The notes under the pieces were generated by a model. It saw only the letters and a list, made by a program, of their open reading frames with translations. It searched no databases and was not told the DNA's origin. Made by a program: the position numbers and the translations under genes. From the NCBI GenBank assembly GCA_035626515.1, contig DASPNM010000026.1, forward strand, positions 1 through 64,000: a stretch of 64,000 nt of DNA, written 5' to 3'. The DNA comes from DASPNM01 sp035626515. GTDB lineage: Bacteria > Bacteroidota > Bacteroidia > Chitinophagales > Chitinophagaceae. Numbering within the stretch: the stretch's first letter is position 1; every line of letters begins with the position of its first letter. Shown here in pieces: positions 1-6,934 of this stretch.

Positions 1-1
1 C

Positions 2-1096
2 TTTGAGCAGGCAGGCCCGAGCGGGGAGTTCACCGTTCATCAGTTCACCAACCTTCCTATTGCCAAAAGCGGATACCTGTTCGTTTACGTAAGCAACCAG
101 ACCACCGACATCAGTGTGTATTTTGATAACCTGCAGGTGACACATATCCGGGGACCGTTGATTGAGGAGACGCATTATTATCCGTTCGGGTTAGCGATGG
201 CGGGAATATCCTCAAAAGCTGCCGGAGCAATAGACAACAGGAAGAAGTTTAACGGAATTGAACACACAACAGAATTTGATTTAAATACTTATGAGGCTCA
301 TTTTAGAACACTTGACCCGCAAATTGGAAGATGGCACACAATAGACCCAAGACCAAACTTTTTTGAAAGCCCTTATGCAGCGATGGGGAACAATCCCATC
401 TTAAAGGCAGACCCCTTAGGTGATACAGCAATTTACTACAGCTACGGCGGCAAGGAACTTTATAGAATTAATGATGGCAGTAAACGAATAACTCCAACAA
501 TTGTTTCTACGAAACATCAAAAAGCATTTAATGCAGCTATTGCTGATGGTAAGGCTACGACAGATGAACTAAAAGGTTTTGGAATTACCTATGATACAAA
601 AGCCTTCTCTAAATTTTACACAGACAATAAGAGTAAGTTTAAAGCAAATACAGTAGGTGGAAATGACATTGCAAGTGCTGATAAGGTAATGGTAAATGGT
701 AAAACGGTTGATAAGAATAGCCTCAAAGCGGAAGCTACAGGAAATACTGTTTTGAAAGACGGAGTAGTTACTGTTGGAAACAATCCTGCTCAATCTGCAA
801 ACTCTATGACTGGTTCTGTTCAGGATGCAGGTGATGAACCAGGGCGAAGCGGTTCAATACATTTACATCCTACACATACAAAAATGGAAGTCACATTGCA
901 ATATGGCTTTTCTATAAAAGGCGTTACTATCTACGGTGGAGCTCCATCACCAGGAGACCATACAGAACATCAAAGAGGCTACGAACAAGCAGGTTCTCCA
1001 TCAGGGCAACATGTAAGGTCAGTAATGGTGGATGCTAAATACATCTATCTCTATAACTCCAGTGCCAATCAAACCATTAAAATCCCGAGACTATGA
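2..1096 (+). CDS. RHS/YD-repeat protein, C-terminal part with JAMM (JAB-like) toxin tip; 5' end outside window
   Basis: The reading frame is open from the left edge, so only the C-terminal ~365 residues are present. The RHS core end is clear: YYPFGL, then LDPQIGRWHTIDP (about 314-349), then NNPILKADPLGD (about 386-426), the usual point where the conserved shell gives way to a variable toxin. The last ~220 residues are that variable tip. Near its end come HLH (860-868) and SPGD (947-958), matching the HxH and SxxD zinc ligands of JAB/JAMM metalloproteases, with an upstream Glu at 836 as candidate catalytic residue. In known polymorphic toxins such domains are proposed to act as peptidases or deubiquitinase-like enzymes. 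The HxH-SxxD spacing is longer than in canonical JAMM proteins, so the family call is good but not certain. The stop overlaps the next gene's start (ATGA). Confidence 0.85.
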   Translation, partial: FEQAGPSGEFTVHQFTNLPIAKSGYLFVYVSNQTTDISVYFDNLQVTHIRGPLIEETHYYPFGLAMAGISSKAAGAIDNRKKFNGIEHTTEFDLNTYEAHFRTLDPQIGRWHTIDPRPNFFESPYAAMGNNPILKADPLGDTAIYYSYGGKELYRINDGSKRITPTIVSTKHQKAFNAAIADGKATTDELKGFGITYDTKAFSKFYTDNKSKFKANTVGGNDIASADKVMVNGKTVDKNSLKAEATGNTVLKDGVVTVGNNPAQSANSMTGSVQDAGDEPGRSGSIHLHPTHTKMEVTLQYGFSIKGVTIYGGAPSPGDHTEHQRGYEQAGSPSGQHVRSVMVDAKYIYLYNSSANQTIKIPRL

Positions 1097-1659
1097 GAAC
1101 CTACTTTATAATACTTGCCTTAGCTGCTTTTGGTTGTAACTCAAATCAACAACAAGAGAAGCGAAATGAAGCAGCAAGCATTAACGGAAAATGTTTTACA
1201 TACCCAGCATCGGTTGACAGCTTGCAGGTAAAAGATTTATATGATAGTGCAAGGTGGTACGTTTATACATGGCATTGCGACCAAAGCTATTTACCGAAAA
1301 GCGACAGTTCAAAATCCATAATGTTTGGAGAATTACCATTGAAGTTTAGTAACCTAACTATCAGGCAGGACACTTTGCAATTAAACTTTGATTTTATTGA
1401 TGAAAGTGAACCTTATCCGATACTGCCAAGCATGACAAGAGACAATAAGGAATTAGTTACAGGCGTAGGCTTTGATATGAAAGCGAGGAAAAGGATTTAT
1501 ATGAGTTCTCCCAATGGTTTTTCTATAGTGGAAAAAGGCTCTACCACTCGTTATGAAAATCCTTTGCAGCCGGAAGTATTAGCGTATATAAAAAACAACT
1601 GGAACAAATTAGATAGTTGCTTCAAAGAGTTGGCAGAACGAAAAGAAATAAAGCAATAA
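1093..1659 (+). CDS. Lipoprotein of unknown family, candidate immunity protein for the RHS toxin
   Basis: This 188-residue protein starts with a short hydrophobic segment ending in LAAFGC, a lipoprotein signal with acylated Cys15, followed by a polar N/Q/E-rich linker. I recognise no domain in the mature part. Its start codon overlaps the stop of the RHS toxin gene by four bases, so the two are translationally coupled, which is the usual position of an immunity gene. Base composition is AT-rich like the toxin and unlike the genome from 2590 onward, which fits joint transfer. A lipoprotein immunity protein would act in the periplasm, which would imply a periplasmic or entry-stage target. The immunity role is inferred from position only. 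A perfect hairpin terminator follows at 1664. Confidence 0.75.
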   Translation: MRTYFIILALAAFGCNSNQQQEKRNEAASINGKCFTYPASVDSLQVKDLYDSARWYVYTWHCDQSYLPKSDSSKSIMFGELPLKFSNLTIRQDTLQLNFDFIDESEPYPILPSMTRDNKELVTGVGFDMKARKRIYMSSPNGFSIVEKGSTTRYENPLQPEVLAYIKNNWNKLDSCFKELAERKEIKQ

Positions 1660-1663
1660 CAAC

Positions 1664-1690
1664 AAAGCCCCGTCCCGGGGCTTTTGTTTT
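1664..1690. terminator. Intrinsic terminator between convergent genes
   Basis: A 9-bp perfect stem (AAAGCCCCG / CGGGGCTTT, 1664-1672 and 1676-1684) with a 3-nt loop is followed by TGTTTTATT. It sits between the lipoprotein stop (1659) and the convergent XRE stop (1689), and the A-rich left flank lets it work on either strand. Confidence 0.8.
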
Positions 1691-2069
1691 ATTGAGCAAG
1701 TTTTTGCTTCATCTCCTGTTGAAAGAGGAAGGCATCAATCAGTTTAGAGACGACAGTTTTATTATCAGGAGAGAGTTCAGAAATACGATTGAACTGGTTA
1801 ATCAAAGTTTTATCGGTGATGTTCTCTGCTGCTAAATCTGCGGTTGTTCCGTTCATTAAATAATCAGTAGAAACATCAAGGGCATTAGCCATTTTTTTAA
1901 GCACTTCGGCAGAGGGACTTGCCTCACCCTTCTCATACCTTCCTACTTGTGAATGATGCACACCCACGACCTTGCCCAGCTTCTCTTTGGTTAAGCCTTT
2001 AGCTTCCCTTGCCGCCGTTAACCGTTTACCGAAGGCGGCTTTACTGTTTTGAGTTTTAGATGCAGCCAT
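1689..2069 (-). CDS. XRE-family transcriptional regulator
   Basis: This 126-residue protein carries an N-terminal helix-turn-helix of the Cro/C1 type at about residues 14-70, including KLGKVVGVHHSQVGRYEKGE and PSAEVLKKMANALDVSTDYL. The C-terminal half is charged and probably helical, a likely dimerisation region. The gene is divergent from the truncated gene at 2205, and the shared 135-bp gap contains repeated 8-mers that could be its operators. XRE proteins of this size commonly control mobile elements and toxin loci; control of the neighbouring accessory genes is inferred. Composition is AT-rich like its neighbours. Confidence 0.88.
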   Translation of the reverse strand: MAASKTQNSKAAFGKRLTAAREAKGLTKEKLGKVVGVHHSQVGRYEKGEASPSAEVLKKMANALDVSTDYLMNGTTADLAAENITDKTLINQFNRISELSPDNKTVVSKLIDAFLFQQEMKQKLAQ

Positions 2070-2111
2070 GCTGTAAAATTAGCAGATATGCACAGGAAAG
2101 AAGGAAATTAT

Positions 2112-2187
2112 GTGAGTATTGTGGAAACTTTTTAGCTATAATCACTCTTTGTTTGTTATGATACTCTATTTTTGTGCAGATAATCAC
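2112..2187. promoter_or_regulatory. Divergent control region with candidate XRE operators and a -7 box
   Basis: ATAATCAC occurs at 2138-2145 and 2180-2187, and an inverted copy with one mismatch (GTGAGTAT) at 2112-2119. A perfect Bacteroidota -7 box, TATTTTTG, lies at 2167-2174 on the plus strand, 30 nt before the start at 2205, and a TTTG at 2148-2151 could contribute to the -33 element. One repeat lies just downstream of the -7 box, a position suited to repression. Binding by the adjacent XRE protein is inferred. Confidence 0.4.
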
Positions 2188-2204
2188 ACAAAAATTTTTT
2201 CCAC

Positions 2205-2588
2205 ATGCAGCAACATCAACTCAATACACAGAACCCCGAAGCCATCACATACAGCACCGAAGAAATCCTTTACACCATTTTAGGCGGCATCAGGCTGGAA
2301 GGGCTGGACAGGTTGAGAGTAACGATAAAGGTTGAAGTGATAAACCGGAAGTTCCAGCATTACCTGAACAATCCTGATATAGCTGCACTTGCCATCAGAC
2401 AGAATTTAGATTTATACAGCATCACACAGGTAGAGAAGTTAGCCAGGCTGATTGCAGAGAGGTTGGAAGTTGGCGTAACACAGGTTGTAAGCTTCCCCGA
2501 AAGTTGGCCACTTGAAGTTAGAGATTATCTCTCAATGAGCTACCCCATATTTCGGGACACCTGTAAACTAGAGATTTCGGGCTTTTGA
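2205..2588 (+). CDS. Unrecognised protein of mobile-element character, probably truncated
   Basis: The open frame encodes 127 residues. The first ~95 look like genuine protein, with helical segments such as EEILYTILGGIRLEGLDRLR and LYSITQVEKLARLIAERL, and no family I can name. From about residue 97 (SFPESWPLEVRDYLS onward) the translation loses this character and runs through DNA with paired TACCCC and ATTTCGGG words up to the ribD stop. The simplest reading is that a longer gene was cut, and the frame continues by chance into junction sequence. A perfect -7 box (2167-2174) precedes it, and it is divergent from an XRE regulator, as in many integrated elements. Confidence 0.5.
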   Translation: MQQHQLNTQNPEAITYSTEEILYTILGGIRLEGLDRLRVTIKVEVINRKFQHYLNNPDIAALAIRQNLDLYSITQVEKLARLIAERLEVGVTQVVSFPESWPLEVRDYLSMSYPIFRDTCKLEISGF

Positions 2589-2600
2589 GTTACCCCTTTC
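2496..2600. repeat. Junction sequence with paired words, possible insertion-sequence end remnant
   Basis: Between the truncated gene and ribD, the words GAGCTACCCC / GAGTTACCCC and ATATTTCGGG / AGATTTCGGG each occur twice within about 65 bases. Multiple repeated words near an end are typical of IS21-family elements, and AGTTGGCCACTT just upstream has the same flavour, but no transposase or matching opposite end is present. This is also where composition shifts from AT-rich to GC-rich. Confidence 0.25.
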
Positions 2601-3642
2601 TCCGAAACCACAAGACCCGGTCCGAAGCCAGTTGTTGTTCATCAACAAGCACCGCGTCATTCAGCACCGGGGCCGGGAGGCCGCCGGCTAACATCTTTTC
2701 TTCGGCGCGGATGATGCGGGCCTCGTCCCAGCAGCGCTCGTCAATGAACGACTGCAGCAGCCGCGCCCCGCCTTCCACGATCACCGACTGAATGCTCATC
2801 TGATGCAGCGCGTTCAGGATCTGCGGCACGAGGCTCACGTCGGTGGTCACCTGGTAATAGCCCACACCTCCGCCCTGAACAGGGCCCGGATCGTGCCGCC
2901 GCGCATTAAATACCAGCGTGGGCGCGTCGCCGTTCATCAGCTTCAGGGAACCGGGCAGCTCCAGGTCCATGTCCACCACCAGCCGCAACGGATTTTTTCC
3001 AATCCACTCCCGCGTCGTGAGCGCGGGATCGTCCACAATGGCAGTGCGCGTCCCCACGAGGATCGCGGCTTCCTCACTTCTCCATTTATGCACCAGCCGC
3101 CGGCTGTATTCGCCACTGATCTGCGTCCGCTCCCCCGGCATTCCGATGCGGCCATCCGCCGTTTCAGCCCATTTCAGAATGACGTAGGGACGGTGACTTC
3201 GCGTAAAAACAAAGAACCTCCGGTTCAGATCGCGGCATTCCGCTTCCAGCAGGCCTTCGGTCACTTCCACGCCGGCCTCGCGCAGGCGCAGGATGCCGCG
3301 CCCGTTCACTTCCGGGAAAGGATCGCGGCAGCCCACGACCACCTTTGGAATGCGATGGGTGATGATGAGCTCCGTGCAGGGCGGAGTTTTTCCAAAATGC
3401 GAACAGGGTTCCAGCGATACATAAAGAGTGGACGAGGCAAGCATGGCACCGTGACCTCTTTCCAGCGCCTCGCGCACCGCGTTCACCTCCGCGTGCGCTT
3501 CCCCAAAGCGGGCGTGCCAGCCCTCTCCGATTACCCCTTCTTCATGAACCAGCACGGCGCCCACCATTGGGTTCGGTGCCACCGATCCCAAACCCAGCCC
3601 GGCAAGCTGCAGGCAGCGTCGCATGTAGATTTCCGGCGACAT
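2590..3642 (-). CDS. ribD: Bifunctional riboflavin biosynthesis deaminase/reductase
   Basis: RibD catalyses the second and third steps of riboflavin synthesis: deamination of the GTP cyclohydrolase II product, then NADPH-dependent reduction of the ribose side chain. The 350 residues show the two-domain order. The N-terminal deaminase has zinc ligands His50 (HAE, with catalytic Glu52), Cys80 and Cys89 in PCSHFGKTPPC. The C-terminal reductase begins near residue 150 (PYVILKWAETADGRI) and includes SVIVEGGARLLQSF. Length is normal for the family. A perfect -7 box (TAGTTTTG) lies exactly 4 nt before the ATG, so the mRNA is probably leaderless. The gene is divergent from prmC, with 46 nt between start codons. 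No other rib gene is nearby. Confidence 0.97.
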   Translation of the reverse strand: MSPEIYMRRCLQLAGLGLGSVAPNPMVGAVLVHEEGVIGEGWHARFGEAHAEVNAVREALERGHGAMLASSTLYVSLEPCSHFGKTPPCTELIITHRIPKVVVGCRDPFPEVNGRGILRLREAGVEVTEGLLEAECRDLNRRFFVFTRSHRPYVILKWAETADGRIGMPGERTQISGEYSRRLVHKWRSEEAAILVGTRTAIVDDPALTTREWIGKNPLRLVVDMDLELPGSLKLMNGDAPTLVFNARRHDPGPVQGGGVGYYQVTTDVSLVPQILNALHQMSIQSVIVEGGARLLQSFIDERCWDEARIIRAEEKMLAGGLPAPVLNDAVLVDEQQLASDRVLWFRRKG

Positions 3643-3646
3643 CGCC

Positions 3647-3654
3647 CAAAACTA
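3647..3654 (-). promoter_or_regulatory. -7 promoter box of ribD, leaderless spacing
   Basis: TAGTTTTG on the minus strand matches TAnnTTTG perfectly and ends 4 nt before the ribD ATG, which puts the expected transcription start at or next to the start codon. Confidence 0.65.
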
Positions 3655-3676
3655 ATCAATCGGACCGCTGAAATCG

Positions 3677-3684
3677 TAAGTTTG
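3677..3684 (+). promoter_or_regulatory. -7 promoter box of prmC, leaderless spacing
   Basis: TAAGTTTG matches TAnnTTTG and ends 4 nt before the prmC ATG at 3689. It faces away from the ribD box, with 22 bp between the two boxes, so each promoter's upstream element must lie in the other's territory. Confidence 0.65.
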
Positions 3685-3688
3685 ATGC

Positions 3689-4549
3689 ATGACGGTGCGT
3701 GAGGCCGAACGATTTATCCGCGAAGGATTGCACGACATCTACGACGTGGGCGAAGCCGCCGCCATTTCCGACCGCGTGATCGGGCACCTCACGCGCAGCT
3801 CCCGGGAAGAACGGGCCACCATTCGCAGCGAACAACTTTCCGCGGAGCAGCAGCGCCAGCTCCGGCAATACATGGACCGGCTGCTGCAGCACGAGCCGGT
3901 GCAATACGTGTTGAACGAAGCCTGGTTCTGCGGGCTGAAGCTCTACGTCGACAAAAACGTGCTGATACCGCGGCCGGAAACCGAAGAGCTGGTGGACCTC
4001 ATCACCCGGAGCCTTCGCTTCCCGTTCGAATCGCTTTCCGTATTCGATATCGGCACGGGCAGCGGTTGCATCGCGATCGCGCTGAAACGGAAATTCCGGA
4101 AGGCGAACGTTTGGGCCTGCGACATCAGCGAACGGGCGCTGCAGGTGGCACGCCGCAACGCGACGGCGCTGAACCTGGAGATCCGCTTTATCCGGATGGA
4201 CATGCTCGACAAAAGGCTGTGGAAGCAGCTTCCCGGTTTCGAAATCATCGTGAGCAACCCGCCTTATGTGCCTGCCGCGGAACGGGGGCAGCTTGCTCCC
4301 AACGTGCTGCAGTACGAGCCCGCAACCGCCTTGTTTGTACCCGACGAAGATCTGCTTGTCCACTATCGCGCCATCCTCGATTTCGCGCTGCAGCACCTGG
4401 CCGCAGACGGATCGGTATATCTCGAACTTCACGATAACACGGCTAAGGATGTGGCTGAGCTTTTCCGGTCGGGCGGCTTTGCGGCCGAATTGATCCGGGA
4501 TATGCAGGGCAAGGAACGAATGCTGAAAGCAGTGCGGGAAAAGCGCTGA
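3689..4549 (+). CDS. prmC: Peptide chain release factor N5-glutamine methyltransferase
   Basis: PrmC (HemK) methylates the glutamine of the GGQ motif in release factors RF1 and RF2 using S-adenosylmethionine. The 286 residues contain a helical N-terminal substrate-binding domain (about 1-85), then IPRPETEELV, the SAM-binding loop FDIGTGSGCIAIAL (about 119-132) and the catalytic NPPY (190-193). Length and motif order are typical. The start at 3689 is supported by the -7 box 4 nt upstream; an ATG at 3685 is in another frame. The gene stands alone on the plus strand, converging on exbD with only 2 nt between stop codons. Confidence 0.97.
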   Translation: MTVREAERFIREGLHDIYDVGEAAAISDRVIGHLTRSSREERATIRSEQLSAEQQRQLRQYMDRLLQHEPVQYVLNEAWFCGLKLYVDKNVLIPRPETEELVDLITRSLRFPFESLSVFDIGTGSGCIAIALKRKFRKANVWACDISERALQVARRNATALNLEIRFIRMDMLDKRLWKQLPGFEIIVSNPPYVPAAERGQLAPNVLQYEPATALFVPDEDLLVHYRAILDFALQHLAADGSVYLELHDNTAKDVAELFRSGGFAAELIRDMQGKERMLKAVREKR

Positions 4550-4551
4550 GG

Positions 4552-4950
4552 CTAGCGCACGTTGGCCACCACCTTCGCGCCGGATTTTTTCGAAAGCCGC
4601 ATGATGCGAAACACTTCCCCGTAATATGCGGTGGTGTCGGCGTTGATCACCACGGTGGGCGTATCCACGATCGCCTTGTATTTGTTGATCTCCCAGGTGA
4701 GCATCGAATCGATCATGCCCACTTCCACCTTTTTGGTGGCAATGTAGAAATTCTGGTCTTTGTCAATTGAGACCATGATGTTTTGCTTTGCCTTCGTGTC
4801 TTTTGTGCCGCGCGGTAGTCCCACCCGCACCACGTTGGGGTTGGCCAGCGTGGCCACGATCAGGAAGAACATCAGCAGGATGAACAGGATGTCGTTCAAC
4901 GAATCGGTAAAGACCTCGGATTCCCCTCTGTGTTTTTTTCTGAATTTCAT
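4552..4950 (-). CDS. exbD: ExbD/TolR-family biopolymer transport protein
   Basis: This 132-residue inner-membrane protein has one N-terminal transmembrane helix at about residues 18-36 (LNDILFILLMFFLIVATL) containing Asp20, the conserved proton-carrying residue of ExbD/TolR, and a periplasmic C-terminal domain. With the ExbB-like protein encoded 9 nt upstream it should form a proton-driven motor that energises TonB- or Tol-dependent processes at the outer membrane. No tonB or tolA/pal gene is nearby, so I cannot tell which system it serves. Confidence 0.92.
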   Translation of the reverse strand: MKFRKKHRGESEVFTDSLNDILFILLMFFLIVATLANPNVVRVGLPRGTKDTKAKQNIMVSIDKDQNFYIATKKVEVGMIDSMLTWEINKYKAIVDTPTVVINADTTAYYGEVFRIMRLSKKSGAKVVANVR

Positions 4951-4959
4951 CTCCGGTGT

Positions 4960-5655
4960 TTAACGGGTAGGCTCCTGCAGGATGTCCAGGAAATCGGCGG
5001 AGGCGGCCTCCATCTTGTTCGAAGTTTTGTCGATCTGCGTATTCAGGTAACTCCAGCCGAGGTAGGCGGCCAGCCCGATCACCAGGCCGGTGATCGAGGT
5101 GATCAGCTTGGTATAGATACCGCCCGCGATGGTGCTCACCTCGAATTCATTCGAAGTGTTGATCCCCGAGAAGAGCTGCATCAGCCCCACCAGTGTTCCC
5201 ACGAATCCGAAGATCGGGGCGGCCTTGGCAATGGTGGAAAGCACGCCCATGTTTTTCTCGAGCTTATACATTTCGAGCTGCCCCACGTTGTCCATGCTTT
5301 TTTCAATGCTGTCGATCGGCTTCCCGATGCGCTGGATCCCCTTGTCGATAATCCGCGCCACGGGGTGGGTGCTGTTGCGCGCAAAGCTCCGCGCGGCGGT
5401 CACGTTCCCGCTCACGATGTGATCCCGGATGATGTTCATGAAATTGTTGTCGATCCGGCCGGCGTTGCGAATGGCGATGTTCCGCTCCGCGAACACATAT
5501 ACCGCGCCGAGCAGCATGATCCCAAGCGGGATCATGATCCATCCGCCCATTTTCAGCAATTCGAAAAAACTCAGGTGCCCGTCGTGGTTGGTATCGCCGG
5601 CAATGGTTTGCGCGGCCTTCGTCAGCGAATCCGAGATCTGCAGTAGGTCAAACAT
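4960..5655 (-). CDS. exbB: ExbB/TolQ/MotA-family proton channel with N-terminal EF-hand-like loop
   Basis: This 231-residue protein has three membrane segments at about residues 37-55, 140-165 and 180-205, with AAPIFGFVGTLVGLMQLFSG in the second, the family signature. It pairs with the ExbD homologue immediately downstream. Before the first membrane segment is DTNHDGHLSFFE (residues 21-32), which fits the 12-residue EF-hand loop at every key position (D1, N3, D5, G6, H7, L8, S9, E12). If the topology is standard this loop would be periplasmic. Calcium sensing by the motor is only a possibility. The start ATG is the first in frame. Confidence 0.92.
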   Translation of the reverse strand: MFDLLQISDSLTKAAQTIAGDTNHDGHLSFFELLKMGGWIMIPLGIMLLGAVYVFAERNIAIRNAGRIDNNFMNIIRDHIVSGNVTAARSFARNSTHPVARIIDKGIQRIGKPIDSIEKSMDNVGQLEMYKLEKNMGVLSTIAKAAPIFGFVGTLVGLMQLFSGINTSNEFEVSTIAGGIYTKLITSITGLVIGLAAYLGWSYLNTQIDKTSNKMEAASADFLDILQEPTR

Positions 5656-5757
5656 AACAGCGAAGGTTAGAAATGTAAAACTAGTTGTTGGGTGAAAAAA
5701 TGCCGGGTGAACTTTTTCAACAGGGTCTTAATATCACGGTGAATGAACGAAAAAAAG

Positions 5758-5780
5758 AATGCCACGTTGTGCGTGGCATT
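5758..5780 (-). terminator. Terminator after the band-7 gene
   Basis: A 9-bp perfect stem (AATGCCACG / CGTGGCATT) with a 5-nt loop. Read on the minus strand, it is followed by TTCTTTTTTTCG, a good U-run, 27 nt after the band-7 stop codon. Confidence 0.8.
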
Positions 5781-5806
5781 TAAGTTTTTATAATCTTTAA
5801 CAGCCA

Positions 5807-6742
5807 TTATGTTCCGGCCTGTTTGAGCATCAGCGCCTGGATTTGTTTCATCGTCATCTCCATTCCCTGCGGGCTGCCGTCGAGAAAGATGACATTGCCC
5901 TTTCCAAATTCCGCAAAGTTCTTCACGGCTTCGGTCCACATGCTGAACAGGATCACGTTCGTGTCCAGGTTCGCCTGCTTCATCTGCTCCGCGGCCTCCG
6001 TCATCCCCTTGGCCACTTCCTGACGGAAAAGTGCGACGCCCTGTCCCCTCAGGCGGGCAGCTTCCTTTTCCGCTTCCGCGGAGATCTTGATCGCGTTCCC
6101 TTCGGCCTCGGCGGATTTCGTCTTGGTGATGAGCAGCGCCTGTCCCTCGTTCTCGGCGGCGGCCTTCAGGTTGTTTGAAGCCACCACCTTGCTCATGGAG
6201 TCGAGAATCATCTTGTCGAAGGTGATGTCGTTGATCTGCAGGTCCAGCAAATGATAGCCCCAGGTTTCCAGCGTGTGGTCAATTTCGGTTTTCACGTAGT
6301 CCACGATCTCCTTCCGCAGTCCCAGGATCTCTGCCTGCTTCTTGATCGCCACAAAAGAGCGGATATTCCCCTCGATGGTGCGGATCAGCGCCTGCATCAG
6401 GTCCCGCTCGGAGATAAACTTGAACGCGACTTTCTTAATAGTTTCCTCGGCTTCGTTCTGAACCGAATAGAGGAGCATGCTCTTGAAATACACATTCGCC
6501 TGGTCCGAAGTCACCGCCTGGAATTCCAATTCGACGGAACGGTTCTGCACCGAAACTTTCTTGTGAACGCTTTCGAGAATCGGGATCTTGATATTCAGTC
6601 CTGCACGGGCCACGCGCCGGTATTTTCCAAACATCGTGATCACGCCGATGTAGCCCTGGTTCACCGTAAAGAGTGATCCAAACAGCACGATGACAAGCAC
6701 GATCGCCCACCAGTACTGGGCCAGCCATTCTGAGAAGTTCAT
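5807..6742 (-). CDS. SPFH (band 7/stomatin-prohibitin) membrane protein
   Basis: This 311-residue protein has one N-terminal membrane helix (about 8-25, WWAIVLVIVLFGSLFTV), then an SPFH domain starting GYIGVITMFGKYRRVARAGL and running to about residue 190. A coiled-coil region rich in Ala, Glu and Lys follows (about 190-250), typical of flotillin/stomatin-like scaffolds that form oligomers in the membrane. The C-terminus is short and hydrophobic. No NfeD partner gene is adjacent. A good terminator follows. The word arrays upstream separate it from pepT, so it is probably transcribed alone. Confidence 0.9.
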   Translation of the reverse strand: MNFSEWLAQYWWAIVLVIVLFGSLFTVNQGYIGVITMFGKYRRVARAGLNIKIPILESVHKKVSVQNRSVELEFQAVTSDQANVYFKSMLLYSVQNEAEETIKKVAFKFISERDLMQALIRTIEGNIRSFVAIKKQAEILGLRKEIVDYVKTEIDHTLETWGYHLLDLQINDITFDKMILDSMSKVVASNNLKAAAENEGQALLITKTKSAEAEGNAIKISAEAEKEAARLRGQGVALFRQEVAKGMTEAAEQMKQANLDTNVILFSMWTEAVKNFAEFGKGNVIFLDGSPQGMEMTMKQIQALMLKQAGT

Positions 6743-6934
6743 GGTAGTTGGTATTTATTTAAGTAAATCATTTCAAATAATGAACATCGTACAACGAACG
6801 TCGAAGGGGTTCGTGTCTTCCACAATCTTCAACCACCTTCAACTACTTTCAACCACATTCCCCACCTTCAATGAGCATCGAACAATGAACCTCGAAGGAT
6901 TGGTCAGGAAGCAGAGTCCCGCCCACTTCAACAT
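6743..6934. repeat. Intergenic word array flanked by 27-bp direct repeats
   Basis: Two direct repeats (6781-6807 and 6872-6898) differ at four of 27 positions and read TGAACATCGTACAACGAA and so on. Between them (6828-6870) is a degenerate 10-mer array built on TTCAACCACC / TTCAACTACT. The array lies between two minus-strand genes, downstream of pepT and upstream of the band-7 gene. It encodes nothing. Related words recur at 54393, 54949 and 61696. Confidence 0.7.

Noticed and set aside
2803..3702. 299-codon plus-strand open frame
   Set aside because: Antisense to ribD and would read through both promoters.
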